A stretch of 64,000 nt of DNA from Macrocystis pyrifera (lineage: Eukaryota > Sar > Phaeophyceae > Laminariales > Laminariaceae), in the NCBI GenBank assembly GCA_031763025.1, contig JASSKH010000006.1, forward strand, positions 13,729,479 to 13,793,478, read 5' to 3'. Both the position numbers and the translations under genes were made by a program. Under the pieces are notes generated by a model. It was not told the DNA's origin. It did no database searches and saw only the letters and a program-made list of their open reading frames with translations. Of the stretch, positions 35,247 to 46,941 are shown piece by piece (the stretch's first letter is position 1; every line of letters begins with the position of its first letter).

Positions 35247-38200
35247 ATCTCATCCCCTACCCACCTCGCTCGCCGCTGCCCTTGTCCCCACTTACTGTAT
35301 GTTTGGCCTCGTCTGATGATGATCTAGTTTGGTGATATACGGTGGAGATGATCAAACAACAAACGAGGTTGGGGGACTGGGAGACCTTTGGGTGTATTCC
35401 CCCTGGGCTTCAAGGACAAATATTCACGCTAAAGGCGGCCCGAGAGCGGACGAGTGGGAGGTAAGAGGGCTGGGATGAGCAGGGGGCGGGCAGGTGAGGG
35501 GTAGTTGTAAGGGTACAACTCAGGGTGAGGGTGGGGGGTGGTGAGGGGGGGGTGTTCTCATGTCGTGCATGGCCGTAGTCGTATGACCATAGGTTCTAGC
35601 ATCCCTGCAATGCCGGGACGGAGTAAGTCAGGTATTCACCGACCAGGCAGACTTTGCTTGCACCAACCGTGAAGCGTCGTGAGGTGTTCGGCGGGGAAGG
35701 GAGGCCCTACCTATTATCCGAGGAGGGTTTGTGGATGCCGGGGGGGGGGGGGGGAGATGTATACGGCACCCAACAACACTTGATTTTTTGTCTTGTTTTG
35801 GCCAGGCTCAGTATAGTATGTGAGACAGGGCGCCGCGAGTTGACCTGCCCCGACTCTCGCTGTCCCCACCTCAAATCAAATCAACTCGTTTATTGCTCTG
35901 TCTTGTGTGTACCCGTGTCCCGTCCCGTCCCGTTCCTATCGGGGTTTCGTATAGAATTACGATCGACGCGGGGACAAGCCGGGGAGAGGCGGAACCCCTC
36001 GATGGCGATGATGAACTCCACGCTGCTTTTGCTCGGGGGCAAGGTGGTGAGTTCTCTGAAACATTCCAGACGGCGGACAAATCATCCTATATGTGCCCAT
36101 CGGTGAGATTTTTCAAAACGATTTTCCTAGGGCAGATCATGCACAGATAATGTACAGATCATTCCCACTTCATTGTATAGATATATATTTTTTAATGATA
36201 TTGAATTATCTAGCTCATGTTGTCTGTTGCCGGGTGGGAGCTGTCTATTCTGCATGATTTACAGTAGTGCATATTTCCTGGGTGTGATCTATCTGCCCTA
36301 TAAGGCAGATTCTGCACAGCCTCTCACAACGGCAGGCGTGGAACTAGATCATCTATCTGTAGACAGATCAGATAGATCATGATCTGTCTGTCCGAGCTGT
36401 GGAATATTAAGGTCCGATGTTTTTCGTTGGTCTGCTCGACGCTGCTCATGGTCGGGGGGCAAAATGTGGTGAGATGGTCGACCTGATCGTTTGCATTCGA
36501 CTGGTGCGCTGCGACTGTTGTGATTGCGACTGCAATCGTCCGTCGGTAATATATTCGTGGCTAATTTATCCGTTGGCAATGTATCCGTTGGTCGTCAAGC
36601 CGTCGGTGTTGTACTTGATAGTGATGTATCCGTTGGTGATTTGGTAATGCTTCCGTTGGTCGTTCATCCGTCGGTAACGTAGTCGTTGGTAATGAATGTA
36701 CTTGTATTCATGGGTGGTGGCCCCTGACTGTTTTTTTATCCGCTGGTGTTCTATCCGCTGGTATTGGTATCGTTGGTCGTTCATCCCTCGGTAATTAATA
36801 CATACCAGGTACTTGGTACGTTGGTTGCGTATCCGTCGGTCATTTTCCCGTTGCTCGTTTTGCCGTCGGTATTTTATCCGTTGATAATGTATCCGTTCGT
36901 TGCTCATCCGTCGGTATTCAATAGATTCGTCCGTAATTTGTTCATTCGTTGCGAATGTGTCCGTTGGTCGTATTGCCCGTCGGTCGGCTAAGCAGGTGGA
37001 CGGAGAGATGAACGAGCAGTGCGACTCGCGGCTGTTTCTGCTTGACCTCGAAGACCCCAATGGAAAGTGGAGGGAGGGGGCGTCGTTCCCAGGGGAGTGT
37101 GGCCTCGGGCAGACCATGAACACCGTCAAGATTCCGAGGGATGAGGAGGAAGAGGTATTACGAGGGACCATAGTAAATAAGACCAATTTTTGTCGGTAAA
37201 AATATGGAAATATATAGTTTTTTGTGTGTGCCGTAGGTCCTATTTACTGTGTTCCCCCGTACTATCATGTGGGCGTGTTTCATTGGTTGGTTGGGTTCGT
37301 CCTGTCGGTTGGTTGGCCGGGTTGTAGTTAGTTGGTTGGTTGCTTTTCGGTGGGGTCGGTGGGACCTTCTTGTTTGTTTCGTGTGTGTTTTGTGTGCTTG
37401 TTGATTTCGTTTTTTTTTGTTTGTTTGTCTTTGTTGCCATGCTGTGGAAGCGGGTTGGCTGGAAGCAGTAGATGGCGGTCCTTGTGTCATTCTCGAAGTT
37501 GGTGGTGTTGATGTTGATGATGTTTGCGCTTCGGTGGTGTCGGCTCATCATCTTGACACGGCTGAGGGGCGGTCGCCCCAAGCAGGCCGTCTCTCTTGTG
37601 TGGTTGTGGTAGTGGATGGAGTGCATACACACCGAGGTAGGTGGGTTTGCCCCTCGGGTCTACACGGAACGGAGTGACAGACCTTGGGTGTGACCTCGAA
37701 CTTGTGCATACATAACGAGGCGGCACTATCTACAGGGGAAGGGGGCTTGGTATCCACGACTTACCGCTGATCACCTCATCACTGCTCACCCACCACTTGT
37801 TGCACTTACACCCTGTACCAGGTTCGAGCTGTGGTGTTCGGCGGTGCCAGTGGGGCTCGAAAGGGAAGTTCACGTGCTCGAATAACCTTCACGCCTACGA
37901 CCTGCAGGGAGACGTGTGGGAGGAGATATCTCCGGAGAGCGATGCCGACGCCGACGCCTGTGCAGGTACACGGGTGTAAATATATCATCCAGAAAACGGT
38001 ACACGGTGTAGTGAATTATCCAGAAAACGGTGCACCGTATATAGTACATCAGACTCGAAACGGCACATTGTGTTGTGAATTATCCCGAAACCGGTGTATC
38101 GTGGGGGTGTTTCACGCGAGTTGACGCAGGCAGATACGTACAGTAATTTTCCATGAAAATGGTATACCGTGGGTGTGTTGTCGCGCGAGTTGACGGTACG

Positions 38201-39374
38201 GGGAAAATCCGCCACAGCGGTGTGTGTAGGAAGCGCCTTGAATCGGCAATCGGCAGCGTCCATTCGGCACTCGACAGCGCCCATTGGCCACGGTGCCGCC
38301 GCACGTACCGTGATGGTGTATATACCCCGTTCGGGCGAACCCTAAGCTCTGAGGTAGCCCAGGAGGCAAGGTTGAGAGAAGAACTCGTGGATTTTTTTCG
38401 AAGGTGTTCACGCGTTCGGTCTGTCCACTGTATGTGTGTAGATGATGTACAGATAGATCCTAGCCTGCCGTTGTGCTAGGTTGGGCGGGATCTGCGTAGC
38501 GCAGATCCGACCCAGGAAACTTTATACGGGGTTCCACCCTTCCACCCGGCAACCTGAGCTACTGCACTCGTACGTCGTGGATCACATACGCGATCGTACA
38601 AGATGGGGAATGGATTATCTATCTGCATCGAAAGGTCTAGCTCATGAACCATGGGAATGGATGATCTGTACATGATCTGTACATGATCTGTCCTAGGTGT
38701 GAGATTGTTCGAGGCGTATTTTGCGCGACTGTGAGCCGGCTGGCCGTACGTCGCCGTCTATTTGATGGTTAATTATGATATTGGTGCTGCAGTTAGTCGC
38801 TTGCGGTGCCTACTATTAATAGCTGACTACCTGGTATTCGGTTTGCAGGAAGGCTTGCTTGGTTTTATTTTACTTATTTCTTGTAAACTTGGCCCCAAAA
38901 AGGTGTTTTTTGTGATGTTGCAAACTTTTATTTTTGGCCTACGCACGACGGCGCCTTCAGCAGCACCCTCCGTAGGTGCTTCCCGTAGGGTCCCCTCGGC
39001 CAGGGGGAGGGTGACAGAAACTCCTTAGACTTGAATGGATGATAACCTCTCTCTCCCCGCCCTCCCCCACCTCCCCTCCCTCGCCCCCCCCCCCCCCCCA
39101 CCCCCTCCCCCCCCCCTCCCCTCCACCCCCCCTCGCCTCCTACCATGCATCTCATGTTTTTTTTCGCACGAATCACCACACACACCGTCTTCATTCCACC
39201 ATTGGGAGCACAGGTGACTCCGACATCGATCCGAACGGGGCGGTCGATCTCAACGGAAACCGCCGAAACGTTACAAAAACGGACGTTTCGGATATCAGCG
39301 CCGCAACCCCTTCCCCCACCCCGCCCCCCACGACGACCACTACCAAAACCACCAAGACTGCCGATGCTGCTAAA

Positions 39375-39406
<32 letters not shown>

Positions 39407-40735
39407 CCCTGAACCGGTGGTGGTGTGCCCGGGGGTATCGACGCCTCGTCCCCTGGGTAGACACGCCCACGCGGCGGCGTACATCGAATCCAAGGTGGAT
39501 TCCGTGAACGCGCTGTTTGTCTTCGGGGGGAGGGAAAACGCGGAGGAATTGGCGCCGCTTGGGGACCTGTGGTAAGCGCCGTTTTTTTTCGAGTATGAGA
39601 ATGTTTTATGCTTCATGGAAAAGAGGCGTAATGTCAGCCTTAGGCGTAAAGTCAAGTAACTGACTATGTAGCACTTATCAATTATGAGGCGCCTCACTTG
39701 ATTATGGTATAGGAGATCTATATCCGCCCGCAAAACCTGATTTTGGTAAATGGTGGCGTCTTAGCCTCGGCCTATCGTAGACATTGTTCGAATTTTATGA
39801 AGGTATTATGATAAAAAAGGAGATCCATGATAATGAGGCATGCCTTCATGCCTCATTGCCTTATTTGGTAGTTTCTCAAGTCAGTGCCCTTAAGGAACCC
39901 CGTCAGTCCCAGTGACAGTTTGGCAAAAAAAAAAGTACGGTACCTCTATCGTAGCACCCGCAGAAAAAACATGACCAGATTGTGGTATTGTATCTGGTAC
40001 GGTAAGTCTTGTAAGTTTTGTGTGCGTGTTTTCGAGATTCGAGACATACCATACTGTCCTGGTACGGGTAGATAGTGCCCATCATACTAATTCCTCAGGA
40101 TGTTGTGCTCTATATATACGTTGATTGTGTCGATGATGATGATGATGATTGTGCTTATGTCTATAATGACAATGATGCTTATCGTGGTGATTGGTGATGA
40201 TGGTGGCGATGACCGATGATGTTTCTCAGCGTGGCGTTTTGTTTTTTGTTCTTTCACTTCCTTTCGTGTTCTTGGTCGCGTTCCCTCTCTCGTCAGGATG
40301 TTCGACTTCACGGTGATGCGCTGGGCTGAAGTGACGCCGGCGTCGAAAAACGCTCCGGCCAACAGGTTCGAGCACTCTCTCACGGTGAGCTCCACCCTCG
40401 AGAAAAATGCCTTTGCACGGGTGGCGCCTTATTTTGTGAGCGATGCCTTTCAGGGGCGGTGCCTTGTTGTCTGAGCAACGTCTTGTAGGGGCGGGACCTT
40501 ATTTTCTGAGCAAAGTCTTTTAGGGGTGGGGGCTTGTTTTCTGAGCTTGTCCATCACGTGAGAGGGGCTCAATACCTCACCCGAAGAAGTTTGATCGCGG
40601 CACCCGACCAATATTCATGTGCGCTGCGTAGCCCTAAATCAGATGTGCCGCTACTAGTGCCATACTCACCGGCCAAAATGCACACATAACGTGAAGAGCT
40701 CGATCTGTCTGAAAATGTCGAGCTAAAACAGCGGT

Positions 40736-40779
<44 letters not shown>

Positions 40780-43664
40780 CATACCCCCAAGGGTTGGCGT
40801 CGGTTGGCGACGACGCTGTAATACAAGGTATTGGTCGCCCAAGGACGCGTACTGCAGTGGAGGGTTGCACCTGCTACTACTGTATACCTCACTCAAAAGC
40901 GGAATTTTGGGGAGAAAATGAAGACCTAACCTTTGGCCGAGGCATATGTGTCACGAGCTATTTGCCAAAAACAAAGTGTATTCCAACGATATCGTGTCCC
41001 TCTTGTACGAAATACGCTTTTTTTACACTACTATTGGTACTAAATGATGATTTTCTTTTCGGCAACCGTCACTCTACGTTTTCTTGTGACTCCATTTTCG
41101 ATACATCGTGCATCATACAGGCCTCACTTGCAAAAATGAATTAAATTGTATAGGCATTCGGTCCACTCTCGTTATCGACCTTCCACTTTATGTCTCGGTC
41201 TTCTTCCGATTTGTGTATCGTAGCATTGCGTCATATTCCATCAAATATCGGGTACTGTAGTTTCTCCGTCATAAATAACAAATAGTTTGGCCAAAATGCG
41301 CGACCGCTATCGTAGAGAGGCTCCTACACATTCTACACATCCAACTATTTCCACATCCGAGGGGTGACGATATTGAGTTATTTTCAGGGCTTTTCATGGG
41401 GTCGGGTCGGATGGGGCCACCTAGCCCGACCAAACCCGACTCAATCCAACCCGTGAGAGTTTGAGAACTTCCTGACCCGACTCGACAAGACCCGACCCGA
41501 CTTGACCCGACCCGACCCGACCCGACCCGACCCGACTTGACCCGACCCGGCCCGACCCGATCCGACGCGATCCACGGGTTTTCGAAGATCTCCTGAGCCG
41601 TGAATATACCTGATTGGCTGATTGTTTCCGTGCTTCCTATATTGATGTATGCATACTAAGCAGGTGTGGGAGGGAGGGGCGGGCGACGGGGTGGCATCCC
41701 TCGTTGTCTTCGGCGGGGAGACGATCGGCAGGACCGGCCAGGCCATCTACATGAACGACGTCTGGCTCTACACCCCTCACATCGGCCAATGGCGCGAGGT
41801 GAGATGCGGCCCAACCTTTGACCAATAAAAAAAATAGCCTGGCTGTGCTGTGAGAACTGTCGTGCCGATTTTTTTTTTTTGACGTGTATACGTACCAGGT
41901 TCAACTTTGTACGTAAACGTTACCTGGTATCGCGCAGGTCGTAAAGTTGAGTCTGAACCACTCTTTCGGTCGGACCTACAGCTGACGTAATTTGTAATAC
42001 CGGGGGCCGTAGTAAATAGGACCAGATATTGTTCGTAAAAATAGGGCATTTATGCTGGTAGGTTTTTGTGTGTACCGTAGGTCCTATTTACAATGGTCCC
42101 CCGTAATCGTTCGTACCTTTTATTAAAAAATGTCGAAATATGAAATATCGAGCTTTCAACGTATCGTATCGAGGGCGCTTTTCCCTCCCATCCCCTGGGC
42201 ATCCCCGTACCGGTAGAAAGCGAATATGTCAGGAGACATGTCAAGCAAGGAAAAATGTGCGATGTCAAGGGTGTAGGGCCGAGCTTTCCACGCTAAAACC
42301 TAGTAATTTGGTGTCAGTGATGGCGTGTCAAGGCAAAGTTGCTGTCTGTCAAGGGGTGAAAGTGCTGTCTCCTGTTCGTAACATTTTTTGTTGTAAAAGT
42401 ATGCTGGTACTGAGATAAGCGGGTATCACGTGCCCGGCCTGAAAGAGGTACATATCGAATTTCGAAGTCGTACGCCACTCTGGCCGTAAATATACTAAAC
42501 TTTGGGAATTCTTATTCTCACATAAATGGTGCTTGTATTCCCGTCCAGAAGCGGTAAAGATGAGTATTCGTTTTGTGGATGTCGTGTCGAACTCCCTTCT
42601 CGTTCTACACACGATAGCCATCGCTAATCTATTCCCGTATACCAGTCCTCCTGCCTTCTTGGGTATCACTCTGGGTGTCTGTCAATATAAGGACCGCTTG
42701 GTCTTTATAGTAAGGCATTAAAGGCGCCTATATTTCCACTCAGAGTTTTATATAGATAAGGCATGTGTCTCAGATGGCATGCCTTATTGGTCATTTCATC
42801 AGTTGAGGAGCCTCGTCAGTCCCAGTGACAAACAAAAAATGAGCCCAAAGTGCTTGCTTCTGTACGTACCCCTGTCGTTCCACCCGTCATATGGGCAGGG
42901 GCCTCATAAACCTCACCGGTAGGTCCCTGTGTATCCCAGGGTGAAGGCAAAGAAACGAGACAGAGAGAGAGAGAAAACGGAGCCCCATTGAATTAAAAAC
43001 ACACTACGAGTACGTACGTATACGTAGCGGGTTGGGATTTTACTCAGAACCTTGATCAAAAATAATTTAATTTAATTTTAGAATATGTTTTTTTTTCTCA
43101 CATTTGTTTACTTTTTTTTTAGCCACCCCCCCCCCCCCTGTCTGGGGCAGACAACAAAAGTTGGGTGTCGGCTTCTTCGTTTCTTTTCGTGCACCTCAAG
43201 CCTCAAGTCCGTGCACATATGGATTTCGACGAAACGCTCGATCACAACTCACAGTTGAGTATGTGTGTTTTGTATATTGATGGTATGATCACTAAAATAT
43301 TTTTTGCCTCATGACTCGTATATATATATATATTTTGTCGCAGGTGAGCCGATCGGAGTGTCAGGAAGGGGCCACGGGCATCATCGGGGGAGGCGAGTGG
43401 ACCGCCCTCCTCGCGCTGGTATCCCTCCTCTCTCTCGTCGTCGTCGTGCAGTGCATCCTCCACCACATCTGTCCGCACTACGAGCCGCCTCTCAGGCGTA
43501 GGCGCCACCGACGCAGAGCGGAGGACGGGAGGCTGGTTCGCCACTCTAGCGTAAAGGAGGCGATGATGTCCTCCTCGTCGGGGGGGGGGAAGAGTAGCGG
43601 GGGGGGGGGCTGGTGGTGGAAGGGGGAGGGTGAGAATGCTGAGGTCTGCGCCGTCGCTTGTTGA
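30832..43664 (+). CDS. Kelch-repeat, single-pass membrane protein (ten exons)
   Basis: Exons: 30832-31328, 32545-32641, 33677-33747, 35989-36046, 36996-37154, 37822-37965, 39214-39571, 40297-40384, 41664-41798, 43344-43664. Junction phases agree, except that exon 37822-37965 needs one extra nucleotide. The N-terminus has a signal-like stretch (ASLLLLAGALCSAHA) followed by Ser/Gly-rich sequence. Five kelch blades follow, each with a hydrophobic-GG strand and a later Trp: RVVVFGGKG with SDMWALH, TLLLLGGK, RAVVFGGASG with NNLHAYDL, ALFVFGGREN with LGDLWMFDF, and SLVVFGGET with MNDVWLYTP. The last exon encodes one helix (WTALLALVSLLSLVVVVQC) and a basic tail. The likely layout is an extracytoplasmic beta-propeller on a membrane anchor; partner unknown. 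The true first exon is not certain: the frame is open back to ATG 30331 through C-rich repeats. Confidence 0.85.
31805..32012 (+). repeat. R1 element in a kelch intron
   Basis: GGGTCGGGTCGGG to GGATCGGGTCGTGACCCGCG. Confidence 0.7.
32150..32446 (+). pseudogene. Two decayed tandem copies of kelch exon 32545-32641
   Basis: A unit of about 149 bp occurs three times. Anchors CTTGATCCGG (32211), CTTGATGCGG (32359) and CTTGGTCCGG (32508) are 148-149 bp apart. Each unit has a GTCGTCGTC tract, the pyrimidine-rich intron end and the start of the exon. The live copy reads GTGGATTACTTCACGGC, copy 2 reads ATGGACTACTTGACGCC, and copy 1 is more diverged. Both older copies have lost the AG acceptor. Confidence 0.75.
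32780..33055 (+). repeat. 20-bp VNTR in a kelch intron
   Basis: TTGTTGCTCTCGAAGAGTGC units, most regular over 32920-33005. Confidence 0.85.
33785..34060 (+). repeat. TTGG and CATTGCTTGCTC-type repeats in a kelch intron
   Basis: GGTTGGTTGG array followed by a degenerate TTGCTCCATTGC array. Confidence 0.75.
34340..35035 (+). mobile_element. C1 copies: one short fragment plus a longer copy split by M1
   Basis: A 3' fragment lies at about 34360-34470. A longer copy runs 34490-35035, with an M1 MITE at 34698-34802 and a duplicated CGACTACGGCCATGCATGAC module before its C-tract. Confidence 0.7.
34698..34802 (+). mobile_element. M1 MITE copy nested in a C1 retroposon copy
   Basis: It interrupts the C1 copy spanning about 34490-35035, so it is younger than that copy. 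Confidence 0.85.
35036..35245 (+). mobile_element. C1 copy, truncated, with a long C tail
   Basis: Begins near GCAATGCCTGCCTGG; the C-tract at 35162-35245 is broken once by TTAA. Confidence 0.75.
35545..35695 (-). mobile_element. C1 copy, 3' fragment
   Basis: Reverse orientation, from a G-rich run to GTGAGGTGTTCGGCG. Confidence 0.7.
36129..36401 (+). mobile_element. G1 element in a kelch intron
   Basis: Core GATCTATCTGCCC, CTCACAACGGCAGG and end CTGTCCGAGCTGTG are present; it starts 83 bp after exon 35989-36046. Confidence 0.75.
36540..36990 (+). repeat. Minisatellite in a kelch intron, near-21-bp period
   Basis: Units like CCGTTGGTAATGTAT and TCGTTCATCCGTCGG. The minus strand is open through the array, with repeats such as YRRMNDQR. 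Confidence 0.8.
37158..37263 (-). mobile_element. M1 MITE copy at a splice donor
   Basis: It begins right after the GTA of the donor of kelch exon 36996-37154 (GAAGAG|GTA, then TTACGAGGG). The target TA is part of that GTA. Confidence 0.85.
37980..38210 (+). repeat. Tandem AATTATCCAGAAAACGG-type repeat
   Basis: Four units of about 45 bp after kelch exon 37822-37965, then two CGCGAGTTGACG units. Confidence 0.7.
38433..38703 (-). mobile_element. G1 element in a kelch intron
   Basis: Reverse orientation; ends at CTGTCCTAGGTGTG, with core GGCAACCTGAGCT. Confidence 0.75.
40738..40830 (+). mobile_element. C1 5'-end fragment next to a C-tract
   Basis: A C-tract of about 40 is followed by GGTTGGCGTCGGTTGGCGAC and GACGCTGTA, the start of the full-length copies. 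Confidence 0.5.
41390..41605 (+). repeat. R1 element in a kelch intron
   Basis: Contains the longest CCCGA array (41470-41560); opens GGGTCGGGTCGGATGGGG. Confidence 0.7.
41998..42106 (-). mobile_element. M1 MITE copy
   Basis: In the kelch intron after exon 41664-41798; the left end carries changes. Confidence 0.8.
42685..42750. mobile_element. S1 mini-element
   Basis: AATATAAGGACCGCTTGGTC to ATATTTCCACTCAGAG. Confidence 0.5.
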
Positions 43665-43689
43665 TAGCCCTCTGCTACCTCCTTCTGGT

Positions 43690-43825
43690 GGTGGTGGTGG
43701 TGGTGGTGGTGGTGGTGGTGGTGGTGGTGGTGGTGGCGGTGATGGTGGTGGTGGCGGGCGGTAGTGGTGGTAGTGGGGGCGGTGGTGGTGGTGGTGGCGG
43801 TGGTGGTGATGGTGTACCTTCGTAC
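43690..43825 (+). repeat. GGT microsatellite in the kelch 3' region
   Basis: GGTGGTGG run starting about 25 bp after the kelch stop. Confidence 0.85.
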
Positions 43826-43997
43826 CAGGCGGTCCAAGAGTGACCAGGGATTGGAAGCGTCGACACTATTTGCGTTAAAAATCAGTTTGCCAGGTGGTAC
43901 TGTTGTTATTTTAGCACAGGTTTGTTTTGTTACGATGTTGGTGGTGGTGATGTCGGTGGTGCTTGTGGAAGGGAGCGGGCGAGGAGACCAAGGCCTG

Positions 43998-44370
43998 TGT
44001 TTATCGCTTGTTGATAGCCCTCTACTCTCTTCTTCTGCTGCTGTCGGGTAGGGCACCGGTTCTGTTTCTAGTGCAGCTAAAGCGTCGCACCAGGTGGTGG
44101 AAACATTACCGAAACCCGGCAAACCTATGAATTTTTTCGTACGAGAAGCGGTAGAAGTTATTTTAGCATGTACAGGTGTACTATTTATCACAGGTTAGTT
44201 ATTTTAGTACAATTTTGTTTTTTCGGCGGCGGTTCGTAGTGGGGGTGGTTTTGGTGGTAGTGGTAGTGGCGTTGGTGGAAGAGAGCTTGTGGTAGTGGTG
44301 GTGCCTATTGTACGGTCTGCACCGTCACTCGCCGATAGCCCTCTGCTGTCTTCTTCTGCTGCTGCTGCTT
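43998..44370 (+). pseudogene. Two echoes of the terminal kelch exon / stop region
   Basis: GTCGCTTGTTGATAGCCCTC at the stop codon (43655-43674) recurs as TATCGCTTGTTGATAGCCCT near 44003 and as GTCACTCGCCGATAGCCCTC near 44325. Spacings are about 350 and 321 bp. Each is preceded by a GGTGGTGGAAG-like tract and followed by TCTTCTGCTGCTG. Their function is unlikely to be coding. Confidence 0.65.
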
Positions 44371-44436
44371 CTGCTTTGGGTCTTGTTAGGGGCCAGCTGT
44401 TGGTCCTGCCTCTGGTTCTTGTATGCGCCACCACTA

Positions 44437-44510
44437 TGGGCGGAAACATAAGGACCGCTTATACATTAATATGAATACCGAACGGTCCTTATATTTACGC
44501 CCAGAGTAGT
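44437..44510. mobile_element. S1 mini-element
   Basis: GGCGGAAACATAAGGACCGC to CGGTCCTTATATTTACGCCC. Confidence 0.6.
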
Positions 44511-44518
44511 GCACCTTC

Positions 44519-44930
44519 CACACCTCGGGCAGATCAGACGGATCTACAGATCAGATAGATCATCTGGGTCCTGGCCTATCGTTATGGATGTTGTCCAGGA
44601 TCTGTATCGGACGGACGTAACCCAGGAGGAACCTATCTGCCCTAAAAGATCTACCTGGTAGATCAGTTAGTGGGGATCTGATCCAGCTGATCTGTCTTCT
44701 GATATATCCGATCTGTGATCTGATCTATCTGATCTATCATCTGATCTATATGTGATGTGTCATCTGAACTATCTGCTATGTCATCTGATCTATCTGAGCT
44801 GTCATCTGATCTATCTGATTTGTCATCTGATCTATCTGATCTGACATCTGATCTATCTGATTTATCATCTGAAATATCTGATCTATCATCTGATTTATTA
44901 TCTGATCTATCTGATCTGGCCGATGTGTGC
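44519..44930 (+). mobile_element. G1 element with a long TCATCTGATCTATCTG array
   Basis: CACACCTCGGGCAG at the left, then a diverged core and an array of 21-bp-like GATCTATCTGAT units over 44700-44925. Confidence 0.7.
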
Positions 44931-45314
44931 ACTGCACCCTCGTACCGTGCCTTGGAGGAATGGCAGACAATAAATGGAGACGTTGACGTACAATATATAT
45001 ATATACCTGTTATGATCTATGTTTGTGCAAAAGCAAGCACCAGTACGTATCATAGCATGCCGTTTCTTTTTTTTTCACTTTTTTTTCACTTTTTTTTGCG
45101 TCTCGGCAGTGCCGGTGGTAGTAGCGATGGCGGTCGTGCTGAAGGTGTTGCTCGTGGCGAGGGTGGGAGTGGTGGTGGCGGTGGCGTTAATGCTGTTGGT
45201 GTTGGTGTTCATGGTACTCTGGCCGAGCGGTGGAGTGGGGGGGGCGGGGGGGGGGGGGCGGGAGGGGGCGGGCGGAACTCACTAGGGATTTGTTTTTGTA
45301 TGTTGTCATATGTA

Positions 45315-45586
45315 CTCACCTCGGACAGATGATCTAACAGATCATGTACAGATCATTCCCACTTGGTGATCTAGATATTTTAAGGTAGATAGATCATCTA
45401 CTCCCAATCTTGTACGATCTAGCTCAGGTTGCCGGGTGTGACGGTATACTCCGAATGGTCTAGGGCATGTCAGCTGGGTTGGATCTGCACTAGACAGATG
45501 CTGCACAACCTCTCACAACGGGAAGTGAGCAACTAGATGACCTAGATGATCTAGACACATATATCATGATCTGTCTCGGGTATGCG
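45315..45586 (+). mobile_element. G1 element
   Basis: CACCTCGGACAGATGATC at the left, core CTCACAACGGGAAG, right end CTGTCTCGGGTATG. Confidence 0.72.
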
Positions 45587-46385
45587 TATTTGTTTAGGTG
45601 GTTGTTTCATGTCAATCTTTTTATGTCCCTGTGCAGCAGTGTGAAGCGTCAACATTGCGCAAAAAAAAAAAAGCCAGCCGACAAAACACGTAGTGTCATA
45701 CCCCTAGGTATTAATGGTACTTATCACTGTATACTTCGAAGTATGTATACATACCGTATTGCATGGTATATGATTTTTGTGCCTATGGCCGGGGCTTATC
45801 AAGTCGCAGGTCAGAGAAGGGGGGTGCTCACGGACGCCCCACAAGCGCAATAGGAGGATTGCATGCGGTGGGGTTGTAGGGGGGGTTCTTGCATTTTGTT
45901 TTTTGTTCGGGAGAGATGCTTCATGAAGCGTTTAGGCGAGAAATGAAACTCGTCGAGTCAGAGAAGGGGGGGGCGGTCACGAACGCGCCAGAAGTGGGAG
46001 CAGAGGCGCTCTGTCGTGCGGCGTGCGGTTTTGTGTGAGGGATCGCGTCTGGATGGTTGCTAACTCTCCGAACTCTCCCAGCGCTCTTCCTGGTTGTGGC
46101 TCTTGGTCGACGCGGCTGCTGATGCTGCTGCTGCTGCTGCCGCTGTGATCAGAGCTGAACCCGGTATACGCTACTGTTGTGATGATAGCTGACCTCGTTG
46201 CGATGGGAGCCGCCATGTGGTGCTGTTGTATGTGGCACTGGGCTTCTTGCCGAAGCCTGAAATTGTTTGGGTGGTTAAAAGCCCAGCGTAGGTCTTGGGG
46301 ATTGCTGGTTCGGCTGCAGAAGTTGGGGCAGTCGATTACTTGATTAACTTGAGTACAGCATTATTGGGTCAAAGGCGGCAGACGG

Positions 46386-46419
<34 letters not shown>

Positions 46420-46589
46420 ACTTTTGGAGTTATCGAGACAGAGGACCAAGTTCGGTTAGTACTATTAGTAAACTGTGGATTTTTGTCTGGCTTTTGTGAT
46501 AAGGCCTGCCGCGATTTTATGTGTAGGCGGACGGGGGGGCAATAGAGCTTACCACTTACCATGGTATTTGATATTTGGTTTCATTGGCC

Positions 46590-46735
46590 TAGGGTCAGGG
46601 CTAGGGTTGCTCTGATTGGCCTAGGGTCAGGACCAGGGTTGCTCTGATTGGCCTAGGGTCAGGGCTAGGGTTGCTCTGATTGGCCTAGGGTCAGGGCTAG
46701 GGTTGCTCTGATTGGCTTAGGGTTAGAGGGTTAGG
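46590..46735 (+). repeat. 36-bp minisatellite with telomere-like motif
   Basis: GATTGGCCTAGGGTCAGGGC plus TAGGGTTGCTCT, four units. Confidence 0.8.
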
Positions 46736-46941
46736 GTTCGTTATATTCGTCTCGTACACAGTGTGTGTCAACCATTTTCTCGAATAAGTGGGTTGTTGCC
46801 CTCGGCGACGGGGGGGCTTCACGAAACGGTTCTGCCCAAAGAAACGCCCACCCACCGAGTCAGAGGTTCAGAGGAGGGGGGAGGGTAGGAGGAAGCGGAG
46901 GATCTTGTTTTTCATTTGTGGGTTCGGCTGGTTAGGCGGTA

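Noticed and set aside
45977-46216. Minus-strand ATG frame MAAPIATRS.. with a Ser run
   Set aside because: It looks like a possible first exon, but no donor or downstream partner was found, and the area contains local duplications.
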